NCBI RefSeq assembly: GCF_000685155.1
Contig: NZ_JMIY01000001.1
Span: 436,332 to 500,331 of the forward strand
Reading direction: 5' to 3'
DNA length: 64,000 nucleotides
From: Candidatus Methanoperedens nitratireducens
GTDB taxonomy: Archaea > Halobacteriota > Methanosarcinia > Methanosarcinales > Methanoperedenaceae
Made by a program: the position numbers and the translations under genes. Positions 25,432 to 33,250 of the stretch are shown here, piece by piece. Below the pieces are notes generated by a model, which was given only the letters and a program-made list of their open reading frames with translations, was not told the origin of the DNA and did not search any database. The stretch's first letter is position 1. Every line of letters begins with the position of its first letter.

Positions 25432-26603
25432 TCTATATCCGGGTAGGAGATCCTGTATATCTTTCCCGCATTATCATCGCTCACAAACAGCGAGCCATCC
25501 TCAGCAACGATTATATCGACAGGTCTTCCAAGAACATTACTGTCCTGAAGCCAGCCTGTTGCAAAATCCCTCGCTGTAAGATCATTCATATCAATACTTA
25601 TAATCTTATAGCCTGTCGGTTCCCTGCGGTTCCACGAACCATGGAGGGCAACGAACAGATCGCCCCTGTATTCCTGTGGAAAGCTATCGCCATAGTAGAA
25701 AGCAAGCCCAAGAGGGGCTGAGTGTGCCTGAATATCTATAAGGCTTGGCATCTTAAGCGGTTCCATGCACGGGTTTTGAATATAAACATTCTTATCAAAA
25801 TCAGTATCGTGGATATTTTTGCCAAAGCATATCGGCCAGCCATAATCTTTACCATCTTCAACCAGATTTATCTCATCTGGCGGCAGGTCATCCCCGAGCC
25901 AGTCGCGACCGTTATCAGTGGCGTACATCTTGCCTGTTACAGGATGAAAGACAAAACCAACCGCATTTCTCAAACCTCTTGCAAAAACCCTGCATCCCGT
26001 TCCATCAAGAGCGCACCTGGTGATCGCAGCCCTTCTTTCATCCTCTTCATAACAGACATTGCAGGATGAGCCCATGCTCAGGTATAAACTGTTATTGTGG
26101 ATCTTCACGGTTCTGGTGAAATGGCCCCCGCTCGGAAGGTCATCGATAAGGGTCTCTAATGTATCCATATCTGCGATTAGATCGTTATCGCTATCTTTCA
26201 CCCTTATCACACTGCTCTCCTCTGCAATATAGAACCAGCCATTATAAAAATCGATCCCGTGGGGGTTATTGAGCCTGTCTATGAATGTTATCACCTCATC
26301 TGCTCTATTATCGCCGTTCCGGTCAGGAAGCGCAACAACCCTTCCCTGGTTCGGTATAGTAACGAACAGAACATTGTCTTTAAGCAGCATCATTCTCGGC
26401 CCGGGATTTGGGCCCGGATATGAAATGGGGCTTCCGCCCAGATTCTCTGCGAAAATCTCTATACTGAATCCCTGCGGCAGGTTTATCTCATCGATAGAAT
26501 CGAATTTCAACGCTGGCCTCAAACCCAGCAGCGTATACATAGAAGCTATGATCGCTATTACAAACAATACGACCAGCACAAGTTTAATTCTTCTATTACT
26601 CAT
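25413..26603 (-). CDS. PQQ-type glucose/sorbosone dehydrogenase-fold protein (secreted or anchored)
   Basis: About 396 residues from the ATG at 26603. It has an N-terminal hydrophobic anchor (RRIKLVLVVLFVIAIIASM), then a six-bladed propeller with GFSIEIFAENLGGS, NPHGIDFYNGWFYIAEES, RNAVGFVFHPVTGKMYATDNGRD and LFVSDDNAGKIYRI, as in soluble aldose sugar dehydrogenases. A CNVCYEE pair of Cys lies near residue 180. The cofactor cannot be proven from sequence. The last 19 bp run antisense into tRNA-Ala. It is downstream of, and probably co-transcribed with, a small membrane protein gene. Confidence 0.8.
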   Translation of the reverse strand: MSNRRIKLVLVVLFVIAIIASMYTLLGLRPALKFDSIDEINLPQGFSIEIFAENLGGSPISYPGPNPGPRMMLLKDNVLFVTIPNQGRVVALPDRNGDNRADEVITFIDRLNNPHGIDFYNGWFYIAEESSVIRVKDSDNDLIADMDTLETLIDDLPSGGHFTRTVKIHNNSLYLSMGSSCNVCYEEDERRAAITRCALDGTGCRVFARGLRNAVGFVFHPVTGKMYATDNGRDWLGDDLPPDEINLVEDGKDYGWPICFGKNIHDTDFDKNVYIQNPCMEPLKMPSLIDIQAHSAPLGLAFYYGDSFPQEYRGDLFVALHGSWNRREPTGYKIISIDMNDLTARDFATGWLQDSNVLGRPVDIIVAEDGSLFVSDDNAGKIYRISYPDIDGPVGI

Positions 26604-26610
26604 ATCTCCC

Positions 26611-27012
26611 CTACAGCGGCAGATAATAGGCAATGACCGCTACCACAGCTCCTATGATCACCGAATATATAATAATCTGCCATGCCTTTCTGCGATCACT
26701 GGCACGGAACTCTGCCTCTTCGACAGTACTGATCCTGTCGGCATCAGAGCTAAAGTTAAATACCCCACGCATACCGAAATAAGCGCAAAAATGCATATAC
26801 GCCTGTAAGAAACCAATCGCTGCCATAGTTGCAGGGAAAAAGAGTATAAGCCGCAAGATAGGCGGCATGCCAAAATATACAAGCAAACCGAACAGAATAA
26901 TAGTAATGGAAAGCCCAATCCAGCCGCCCTGCTTTCTCTTTCGGATCTCGGCTCTTCCGATATTACATACCCCCGGAATATACTGGTTCTGTGGATGCAT
27001 ATCCAGACTCAT
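26611..27012 (-). CDS. Small membrane protein of unknown function
   Basis: A 133-residue protein with three hydrophobic helices (about 30-48, 50-74 and 111-132) and a Cys/Arg-containing N-terminus. I do not recognise a family, though the helical pair around FMPPILRLILFFPATMAAIGFLQAY-like sequence and the AYFGMRGVFNF segment look like conserved membrane-protein architecture. It lies 7 bp upstream of the sugar dehydrogenase gene, so the two may act together at the membrane. Confidence 0.55.
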   Translation of the reverse strand: MSLDMHPQNQYIPGVCNIGRAEIRKRKQGGWIGLSITIILFGLLVYFGMPPILRLILFFPATMAAIGFLQAYMHFCAYFGMRGVFNFSSDADRISTVEEAEFRASDRRKAWQIIIYSVIIGAVVAVIAYYLPL

Positions 27013-27139
27013 AGCAGATCTCTATATATGCAGCATGAGTTATAAATGCAATTCTCATATTTATCTGGTGACCAGACTATTGATAAATAATACATATTCA
27101 TAGAAACCCTTACGTTTTTCGCAGTGCTGTATACCTATC

Positions 27140-27946
27140 ATGTCCATTGAGCATAAGATGCAGCGTATTATGAATGCACTGGTAGAGAGAGATAGTGTCC
27201 TTATTGCATACTCGGGAGGTGTGGATAGCTCTGTCCTCGCAGCGCTTGCATACAGGGCGCTGGGAGATAATGCTATTGCGATCACCGCCGATTCATCCAC
27301 TTTAGCGCCAGGTGAACTCGATTGCGCAAAAAAAGTTGCAGAGGAGATAGGGATAAGACATATTGTAGTATCCTATGATGAACTCGATGAGCCTGAGTTT
27401 GCCAGGAACCCGATTGAGCGATGCTATTACTGCAAAAAAGGTTTAATCAGGGAGTTAAAAAAACTGGCAGTTCAGCATGGTATGAATACCATTGTTGAGG
27501 GGACAAATATCTCGGATCTCTTAAACCACAGACCAGGCCACAGAGCAGTCATCGAAGAAGGAGTATACAATCCGTTCATTGAATTCAACGTAACCAAGGA
27601 AGAGATCCGTGAGATGGCGCGTGAGCTAAATCTATCAGTTGCAGATAAGCCCTCTATGGCATGCCTTTCCTCACGTTTCCCATACGGGCAGACAATAACC
27701 AGGGAGGCGCTCAAGCGCGTTGGAGATGCTGAGGCTTACCTCAGGAGCACTGGATTTAAGGTTGTGCGTGTGCGCGACCACGGCGGCATAGCACGTATTG
27801 AACTCATGCCCTATGAGATGCCCCGTCTTTTAGCGGTACGTGAATCTGTGGCATTTGAATTTAAAAAGCTTGGTTTCTCCTATGTTACCCTTGATATTAT
27901 GGGCTTCAGAAGCGGGAGCATGGATGAAGTGTTATCAAGACCATAA
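27140..27946 (+). CDS. larE: LarE-type ATP-dependent sacrificial sulfur transferase
   Basis: A 268-residue PP-loop enzyme. The ATP-binding SGGVDSS lies at 25-31, with ITADSSTLAPGEL following. Three conserved Cys, C95 and C98 (RCYYCK) and C175 (ACLSSRFPYG), fit the LarE subtype that binds a [4Fe-4S] cluster to supply sulfur. LarE makes the nickel-pincer nucleotide cofactor together with LarB and LarC, which are not in this window. The gene stands alone, divergent from the 133-residue membrane protein gene. A tRNA or other thiolation role is a lesser alternative. Confidence 0.88.
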   Translation: MSIEHKMQRIMNALVERDSVLIAYSGGVDSSVLAALAYRALGDNAIAITADSSTLAPGELDCAKKVAEEIGIRHIVVSYDELDEPEFARNPIERCYYCKKGLIRELKKLAVQHGMNTIVEGTNISDLLNHRPGHRAVIEEGVYNPFIEFNVTKEEIREMARELNLSVADKPSMACLSSRFPYGQTITREALKRVGDAEAYLRSTGFKVVRVRDHGGIARIELMPYEMPRLLAVRESVAFEFKKLGFSYVTLDIMGFRSGSMDEVLSRP

Positions 27947-28029
27947 CTGATGCAGTACCAAGCTTCGTATCCAAAAGAATACCAAAAGAATATAAAGAAT
28001 TAGCCTCAACTTTAAATTGAGGAGTGTAT

Positions 28030-28893
28030 ATGAACATCGCTATAGGTGATATCTTAAACTTCATCTGGATACTTTTCTTGCTCATGTTATTCGTTCCTCT
28101 TTTGCAAAAACGCCTGATGGCAGGCAGGCGGATTTCGATTATACAGAGCATGGAAAAGGATCGCCAATCCCGGGTGATCACAATGATCCACCGCCAGGAG
28201 ACCATGAGCCTGCTTGGTATCCCCATCGCCCGCTACATTGATATCGAGGATTCGGAGGCTGTGCTGCGAGCCATTCGCATGACACCGCCTGAGATGCCGA
28301 TCGACCTGGTATTGCATACCCCGGGCGGGCTGGTTCTGGCATCTGAGCAGATTGCGTGTGCCCTTAAGCGTCACACGGGCAAGGTCACAGTATTTGTGCC
28401 CCACTACGCCATGTCTGGCGGCACACTTGTAGCAATGGCAGCAGACGAGATTGTTATGGACCCCAATGCCGTCTTAGGCCCAGTTGATCCACAGTTAGGC
28501 GGCCAGCAGGGTTATTATCCTGCCGCTTCGATCCTCAAGGCACTGGAGCATCCAAACCCCAACCGGGATGATCAGATACTGATCCTGGGTGATGTGGCCA
28601 GGAAGGCTATCAATCAGGTACATAAGACCGTTTACAACCTGCTACTTGAGCACCATGAGCCTGAGAAGGCAAACGAGATTGCAAAGATGCTCAGTGAGGG
28701 GCAATGGACGCATGATTATCCAATTGACTTTGATCAGGCCAGGGAAATGGGCCTGCCGATGAACGACCAGGTGCCAAACGAGATATACGCCCTGATGGAA
28801 CTTTATCCACAGTCCGGTCAGAGACGGCCCTCGGTAGAGTTCATTCCCACACCATATCGACCATCTGCGCCTGCGCCCAGAAAACGGGCATAG
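28030..28893 (+). CDS. SDH-family ClpP-fold serine protease, membrane anchored
   Basis: About 287 residues from the ATG with GGAG 6 bp upstream. It has one N-terminal membrane helix (about 9-25). The ClpP/crotonase-fold core has LHTPGGLVLASEQI (oxyanion loop, about 96-109) and YAMSGGTLVAM with the likely nucleophile Ser129, followed by VLGPVDPQLG. This is the serine-dehydrogenase-proteinase family related to SppA, a membrane-bound protease. It is followed 10 bp later by a rhomboid protease gene, so the two form a membrane proteolysis operon. Confidence 0.87.
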   Translation: MNIAIGDILNFIWILFLLMLFVPLLQKRLMAGRRISIIQSMEKDRQSRVITMIHRQETMSLLGIPIARYIDIEDSEAVLRAIRMTPPEMPIDLVLHTPGGLVLASEQIACALKRHTGKVTVFVPHYAMSGGTLVAMAADEIVMDPNAVLGPVDPQLGGQQGYYPAASILKALEHPNPNRDDQILILGDVARKAINQVHKTVYNLLLEHHEPEKANEIAKMLSEGQWTHDYPIDFDQAREMGLPMNDQVPNEIYALMELYPQSGQRRPSVEFIPTPYRPSAPAPRKRA

Positions 28894-28903
28894 AGGTGAG
28901 AGC

Positions 28904-29584
28904 ATGTTCGTGCCAGTAGGTACAGAAGAGCCAACACCGCGCCGACGGTTCCCTGTTATGACCGCAGCCATCGTGTTGCTCAATATCCTGGTCTTCATCT
29001 ACGAGGTGTCCATCATAATCACGACCAATGAGGGGGCCCTGAACAACTTCATCACAGCCTATGGCGTGATACCCGCTGCGGTAATCAGTGGCCAGAGCAT
29101 CCATATCCCTTTCTACCTCACCCTGTTCACCTCGATGTTCGTACATGCAGGCCTGGCTCATTTAGGTTTCAATATGGTATTCCTCATGGCCTTTGGTGAC
29201 AATGTGGAAGATAGACTTGGGCCCTGGAACTACCTGATTTTTTACTTAATATCCGGCCTGGCTGCAACCTTTGCCCATATTGCCGTCAATCCCACCTCAC
29301 AGATTCCCAGCGTGGGGGCAAGTGGGGCTATTGCCGGTGTCCTGTCAGGCTATATCCTGTTCTTCCCCAAGGGTATCGTGCGCATGCTCTTATTCATTGG
29401 CCCGTTTATCACCGTCACAAGGATACCAGCCATGATATTCATAGGCTTCTGGTTTGTCGTTCAGCTTATAATAGGCATTGCCTCTCTGGGAGCAGAGACT
29501 GCGCAGACAGGAGGTGTGGCCTACTGGGCGCACATAGGCGGCTTTGCGGCAGGTTTTGTACTGGCGCTACTCTACAGGAGATAG
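28904..29584 (+). CDS. Rhomboid family intramembrane serine protease
   Basis: A 226-residue protein with six or seven helices. The motif HxxxN (H86LGFN90), the catalytic GASG with Ser140 and the partner His210 in AHIGGFAAG are all present, so the enzyme should be active. Rhomboids cut helices within the membrane. It is co-encoded with the ClpP-fold protease just upstream; GAGGTGAG precedes its ATG. Confidence 0.92.
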   Translation: MFVPVGTEEPTPRRRFPVMTAAIVLLNILVFIYEVSIIITTNEGALNNFITAYGVIPAAVISGQSIHIPFYLTLFTSMFVHAGLAHLGFNMVFLMAFGDNVEDRLGPWNYLIFYLISGLAATFAHIAVNPTSQIPSVGASGAIAGVLSGYILFFPKGIVRMLLFIGPFITVTRIPAMIFIGFWFVVQLIIGIASLGAETAQTGGVAYWAHIGGFAAGFVLALLYRR

Positions 29585-29673
29585 AAGTTGTTGGTCTCTG
29601 GACAAGTATTAAATAGGTATAATCAGAAACACATAATATGTAGACTTAATGTAAAGGGGGGTGAGCTCTACAT

Positions 29674-29940
29674 ATGAATGAAGCAAGAGAATCTTCTGTT
29701 ATGAGGATAGAAGCTGTGCAGATGAGCGGATGGATGCGGGCATGGTCTATAATCGTCGGTATTATTGCCATTGTATTGTCTATTATGGTTCTTTTCTTTC
29801 CACTGTTTGCACTTGAAACACTAATACTATTCCTGGCAATAGCGTTACTTTTTATAGGTATAGACAGACTTATCAGTGGAATCGCTGGAAAAATGTACAG
29901 ACCTGCAGGATATGAAAGAGAGAAGCGCGTACCTGCTTAA
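29674..29940 (+). CDS. DUF308 (HdeD-like) small membrane protein
   Basis: An 88-residue protein with two hydrophobic hairpin helices and the repeat-like pattern WSIIVGIIAIVLSIMVLFFP then LILFLAIALLFIGIDRLISG, typical of HdeD/DUF308 proteins, which normally have three such hairpins. This one is a single unit. It has a GGGGGGTGAG ribosome-binding site and probably forms its own unit downstream of the protease pair. The function is unknown. Confidence 0.7.
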   Translation: MNEARESSVMRIEAVQMSGWMRAWSIIVGIIAIVLSIMVLFFPLFALETLILFLAIALLFIGIDRLISGIAGKMYRPAGYEREKRVPA

Positions 29941-29969
29941 TGTTTAAATGAATTGTACCGATTCCAATG

Positions 29970-30028
29970 CTTCCGCTTTGATGATTCAGGACGTCGGGAT
30001 GATCTGCCTGGAAAAATCAAAGCGGAAG
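29970..30028 (+). ncRNA. Candidate structured RNA upstream of the hemerythrin gene
   Basis: A perfect 13-bp stem (CTTCCGCTTTGAT, 29970-29982; ATCAAAGCGGAAG, 30016-30028) closes a 33-nt loop with an inner CAGG/CCTG pairing and two GATGAT units. A TATA-like TGTTTAAATG lies at 29941-29950, about 25 nt upstream. The loop is unlike the T6/C-rich family. It fills most of the 148-bp gap before the next gene and could be a free RNA or a leader. Confidence 0.45.
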
Positions 30029-30088
30029 ATTTCGATAGATTTAAGCTTCTTAGCCTGGAAATAGTATAATACAGACAGGGGTTAGATT

Positions 30089-30532
30089 ATGGAATTCAAT
30101 ATTCCCAAATCGTTGAAACTGGAGCATGAAGAGCTTCATGCTGAACTTGTAAAGGCTACCAGGGCAGGTGGTAAGATAGGGGATTCTGCAAAAGCTGTTG
30201 CAAATATCCTGCATCCGCATTTTATTAAGGAGGAAGAATACGCGTTACCTCCACTTGGATTATTATCTCCTCTGGCAGAGGGTAAAATCACACAGGAGAT
30301 GAGAGACGTCTTAGATCTGACAGATAAAATGAAAGCTGAGCTCTATCAGATGCTTAATGAGCACAGAGCAATCGTTGTAGCACTTGAGAATCTAATCGAT
30401 GTAGCAAAGAAAGAGAATAGAATGGAGTACGTGCGCTTTGCAGAGAAACTGATGTTGCACGCACAGAACGAAGAGGAAATCTTGTACCCTGCTACTATAT
30501 TGATCGGTGAATATCTGAGACTCAGGATGTAA
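30089..30532 (+). CDS. Hemerythrin-domain protein
   Basis: A 147-residue four-helix protein with the His/Glu pattern of hemerythrin-like proteins: LEHEELHAEL near 10-19, LHPHFIKEEEYALPP around 46-60, LNEHRAIVVALENL around 91-104 and LMLHAQNEEEILYPA around 125-139. These residues form a di-iron site that senses or carries oxygen, or handles iron or nitric oxide. It is followed by an ABM-fold gene and a ferredoxin gene on the same strand; oxygen or redox stress is a plausible common theme. Confidence 0.85.
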   Translation: MEFNIPKSLKLEHEELHAELVKATRAGGKIGDSAKAVANILHPHFIKEEEYALPPLGLLSPLAEGKITQEMRDVLDLTDKMKAELYQMLNEHRAIVVALENLIDVAKKENRMEYVRFAEKLMLHAQNEEEILYPATILIGEYLRLRM

Positions 30533-30546
30533 GTGATGAATCTGGT

Positions 30547-30572
30547 TTACTGGCATCACGCCAATCCAGTAA
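30547..30572 (+). promoter_or_regulatory. Hairpin in the leader of the ABM-fold gene
   Basis: TTACTGG (30547-30553) and CCAGTAA (30566-30572) form a perfect 7-bp stem with a 12-nt loop, 7 nt before the GGGGTGA ribosome-binding site of the next gene. It could influence translation or end the hemerythrin transcript. Confidence 0.35.
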
Positions 30573-30590
30573 TAACTCAGGGGTGAAATT

Positions 30591-30914
30591 ATGTTTATAA
30601 ATATAGTTGAATATCCACCTATCAGGATGGGAAAAGATGAGGAATTCAGGAAATGGTTTGAATGGTCTAACACTTTATATGAGGGATTTGACGGATTCAT
30701 ATCAAGGCGGCTGCTGAAACCTGTAAAAGGGAGGGAACACTACGTTGAAGTCATAGAGCATGAAAATGAGATAACTTTTATGGCAATGCACCTGAGCGAT
30801 GAACGACGGAGAGCATGGGCAAAAGTGAATATACTGCTTGAAGGATCACCTACACTGGGCTTCTACGAGGTAATAATCGCCTCAGAGGAGAAATACAGGC
30901 ATGAGCATCCATAA
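30591..30914 (+). CDS. Antibiotic-biosynthesis-monooxygenase-fold (ABM) protein
   Basis: A 107-residue protein with the ferredoxin-like alpha/beta pattern of ABM/IsdG-like proteins: FINIVEYPPI, EFRKWFEWSNTLYEGFDGFISRRLLKP and YVEVIEHENEITFMAMHLSDER. ABM proteins range from small monooxygenases to heme-degrading enzymes and proteins with no catalysis. The function is open. It lies between hemerythrin and ferredoxin genes. Confidence 0.75.
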   Translation: MFINIVEYPPIRMGKDEEFRKWFEWSNTLYEGFDGFISRRLLKPVKGREHYVEVIEHENEITFMAMHLSDERRRAWAKVNILLEGSPTLGFYEVIIASEEKYRHEHP

Positions 30915-30983
30915 TAAGTACAATTTTTAATAGATAAGTACAAATGTGCAGTTTATAGATAATGATCATGGGAGGTATGCTGT

Positions 30984-31217
30984 ATGACAGGTAAACTCAA
31001 GGTAAGTATAGACCGTGATGGCTGTATTAGTTGTGGAAACTGCTGGACTACCTGTCCTGAGTTCTTTGAGCAGAATCCTGATGATGATCGCAGCCAGGTA
31101 ATCGAGGAATACAGAACTGAGGGCAACATGGGCGAAGGGGAGGCGCCTGAGAATCTTGAGGACCTGGTGAGAAGAGCTGCGGATCTATGCCCTGTCCAGG
31201 TTATCCATGTGAAGTAG
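30984..31217 (+). CDS. Single-cluster 4Fe-4S ferredoxin
   Basis: A 77-residue ferredoxin. The motif CISCGNCWTTCP gives Cys at 14, 17, 20 and 24, and a remote Cys69-Pro closes one cluster. The second CxxCxxC motif is missing and replaced by an acidic insert at about 32-60, so it should carry a single [4Fe-4S] cluster (C14, C17, C20, C69). It is a soluble one-electron carrier; the partner is unknown. Confidence 0.9.
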   Translation: MTGKLKVSIDRDGCISCGNCWTTCPEFFEQNPDDDRSQVIEEYRTEGNMGEGEAPENLEDLVRRAADLCPVQVIHVK

Positions 31218-31285
31218 TGTTAAGTGCTAAGCCCAAAGGATTAAGTCTGATAACATACAAGTAGGCAGTCCATTAGAGGTAAACT

Positions 31286-31438
31286 ATGGCAAGATTCCCA
31301 GAAGCGGAAAAAGTATTATTACATATGAAAATTTGCATGAAATGCAATGCACGCAACTCTGTACGTGCAACCAGATGCAGAAAATGCGGATATACAGGTC
31401 TTAGATCGAAATCAAAGGAAATAAAGGGCAAAGGATAG
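31286..31438 (+). CDS. rpl40e: Large ribosomal subunit protein eL40
   Basis: A 50-residue zinc-finger protein: [20 protein letters not shown] at the N-terminus, then CxxC pairs (CMKC and CRKC) and a basic tail KSKEIKGKG. It is the free-standing archaeal L40e, equal to the part fused to ubiquitin in eukaryotes. The start was chosen by the family pattern MARFPEAE and a GAGGT ribosome-binding site. It lies 18 bp before the prenyltransferase gene. Confidence 0.93.
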   Translation: MARFPEAEKVLLHMKICMKCNARNSVRATRCRKCGYTGLRSKSKEIKGKG

Positions 31439-31456
31439 ACTGTAATTGATGGGTAA

Positions 31457-32293
31457 ATGCACCCATATCTAGACATAGGCAGGCCCCTGACCTCTGTGAT
31501 GATCGGGCTGGCCGTGTTAACGTCTGCATTAATAGGGGCTGGAGGCGATGCAGACGAATATACCCTTCCTATTTTTCTTGGCTTTACTATAGCGTTTCTA
31601 TTTGGAATAGCAGGTAATGCAATAAATGATTACCTTGATCGGGAGAATGATAAAATAAATCACCCAGACAGGCCTATACCATCCGGGAAGCTAAAACCAG
31701 GCCAGGCCCTGAATTTTGCTATAATTTTTTTTATTATTTCTCTGGTGCTCTCTTTGCTTTTAAGTCTCATGGTGGGATATGCTGCACTTATGGTGGTTAT
31801 AGCTGCGCTCGTATTCCAGATCGCCTATGAGCTCAGGTTCAAACATGAGAAAATCATAGGAAACATGATAATAGGCTCTCAGACCGCACTTGCGTTTGTA
31901 TTTGGCGGCGTTGTAGTAGGCCAGTCTTTGATAACAGGAATAATCGCGATTGCGGTGTTTTTATCTATTTCAGGGCGGGAGATAGTGAAAGATATCGAGG
32001 ATGTAAAAGGAGACATAGATAGAAAGACCCTGCCGATAATGATCGGGGTAAAGAGAGCTGGCATTGTTGCAGCGCTTCTTATCTTGCTTGCGGTTCTAAT
32101 AAGTCCAATACCTTATTATCCTCTTTATCAATTTGGATGGGAATACCTATCGGTCGTTCTAATAGCCGATCTACTATTTATTGGCTCAATACCTGTGATT
32201 TTTAAAAATGCTAAACTGGCAAGAAAGATGCTCAAATTTGCAATGCTGATAGCTATACTGGCTTTTATAACAGGGGCTATTTTTAGGGCTTAG
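31457..32293 (+). CDS. UbiA-type prenyltransferase, likely digeranylgeranylglyceryl phosphate synthase
   Basis: A 278-residue polytopic membrane enzyme with both Asp-rich motifs: NAINDYLDRENDKINHPDRP near 53-72 and DIEDVKGDIDRKTLP near 178-192. This is the pattern of archaeal DGGGP synthase, which adds the second C20 chain in ether-lipid synthesis. Members of UbiA also prenylate quinones, so a menaquinone role is the main alternative. It follows rpl40e closely. Confidence 0.85.
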   Translation: MHPYLDIGRPLTSVMIGLAVLTSALIGAGGDADEYTLPIFLGFTIAFLFGIAGNAINDYLDRENDKINHPDRPIPSGKLKPGQALNFAIIFFIISLVLSLLLSLMVGYAALMVVIAALVFQIAYELRFKHEKIIGNMIIGSQTALAFVFGGVVVGQSLITGIIAIAVFLSISGREIVKDIEDVKGDIDRKTLPIMIGVKRAGIVAALLILLAVLISPIPYYPLYQFGWEYLSVVLIADLLFIGSIPVIFKNAKLARKMLKFAMLIAILAFITGAIFRA

Positions 32294-32304
32294 GAGCAAG
32301 TGAG

Positions 32305-33036
32305 CTACTGAGCGATTAATCGCCCAGATTTTTTCCCTTTCCCTCTCGGTATTTTTTTCGGTGCAGGTGTCGCGTCTGGTTCAGGAGTTGGCATCGGGGT
32401 TGGGGTTACAGTTATAGCTGGAGTTGGGGTGGGTGATGGCATATCGGGCGGGGATAATTCAAGCCTGTAGAAGGTATGATTCCCTATCTTCACTGTGCGC
32501 TTATCAGGATCAGCCCAGTAAGGCGGTGTTTCTCCTCTTGATGTGTAGGCTTCAAAATGATCTGACCTGAGCGTATGATCTGGTAATTCTCCACGGATCA
32601 CTTTGCCAGCTACGTCATAGCTCTCGTACCAGGCATCCTTCTCAGCAGGTATGTTGAATAGAAGAGAAGGATCTTCAACGTATTTCCTGTTCTGGCCGTA
32701 CAGGTCGAATGCAGCGAACTGGCCTGGATGGAGGATGGTAGCATGATAGGTGGGTGTATTGTTGTTCCACCACCTTGGATTATCCCTCCTGTTCCTGATC
32801 ACCCAGGCAACTGCCTCTTTGCCTTCCCTGGGTTCCCCGCGCGCCTCACCGAATAGAGCTCTTGCAACTATCATCTGATCTGTGTCATCTAAAAAATTCC
32901 CTGTCCACTTAGGTGAATCCACAGTAGGTGTTGACTCATTTTCAATGGCTGCTCCAGTTAAGGCATAACCCAATACAAACAAAAAAACTGATACTGTTCC
33001 TATCCACTTCACATTTTTTAGCATTTTTACCACCAT
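32305..33036 (-). CDS. SleB-type cell wall hydrolase domain protein
   Basis: A 243-residue protein. An N-terminal hydrophobic segment (about 11-31) is a signal or anchor. A hydrolase domain follows at about 48-170: DQMIVARALFGEARGEPREGKEAVAWVIRNRR-like sequence, with Glu in the GEARGE motif as the expected catalytic acid, matching SleB/hydrolase_2. The C-terminus is Pro/Thr-rich and ends in a Lys/Arg cluster. Known SleB enzymes cut bacterial peptidoglycan, which archaea lack, so the target may be other cells or a surface polymer. It is convergent with the prenyltransferase gene. Confidence 0.78.
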   Translation of the reverse strand: MVVKMLKNVKWIGTVSVFLFVLGYALTGAAIENESTPTVDSPKWTGNFLDDTDQMIVARALFGEARGEPREGKEAVAWVIRNRRDNPRWWNNNTPTYHATILHPGQFAAFDLYGQNRKYVEDPSLLFNIPAEKDAWYESYDVAGKVIRGELPDHTLRSDHFEAYTSRGETPPYWADPDKRTVKIGNHTFYRLELSPPDMPSPTPTPAITVTPTPMPTPEPDATPAPKKIPRGKGKKSGRLIAQ

Positions 33037-33250
33037 ATACAGTGCCAGTTTTTCATGATAACTGGCATCATTCTTATCATTATCACAATAATGCTATTTA
33101 TTATTTTTGATGCTGTTGAACCACATCGGAATCTAAGATGCGATATTACTGAAAATTATATAGGCCTGGAAACCACTCTATTAATGAATACAAGGGGGTA
33201 AGATTACGAAAAAATTTGATACGAAAACATTAGAAAATATCAAAGATGCT

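Noticed and set aside
29980..30028. C/D box guide RNA in the hairpin upstream of hemerythrin
   Set aside because: GATGAT units look like box C, but no CTGA box D lies at the right place next to the closing stem.
33203..33250. Methyltransferase starting at ATT 33203
   Set aside because: Possible, since a strong ribosome-binding site precedes it, but ATT starts are very rare; kept as a note under the gene.
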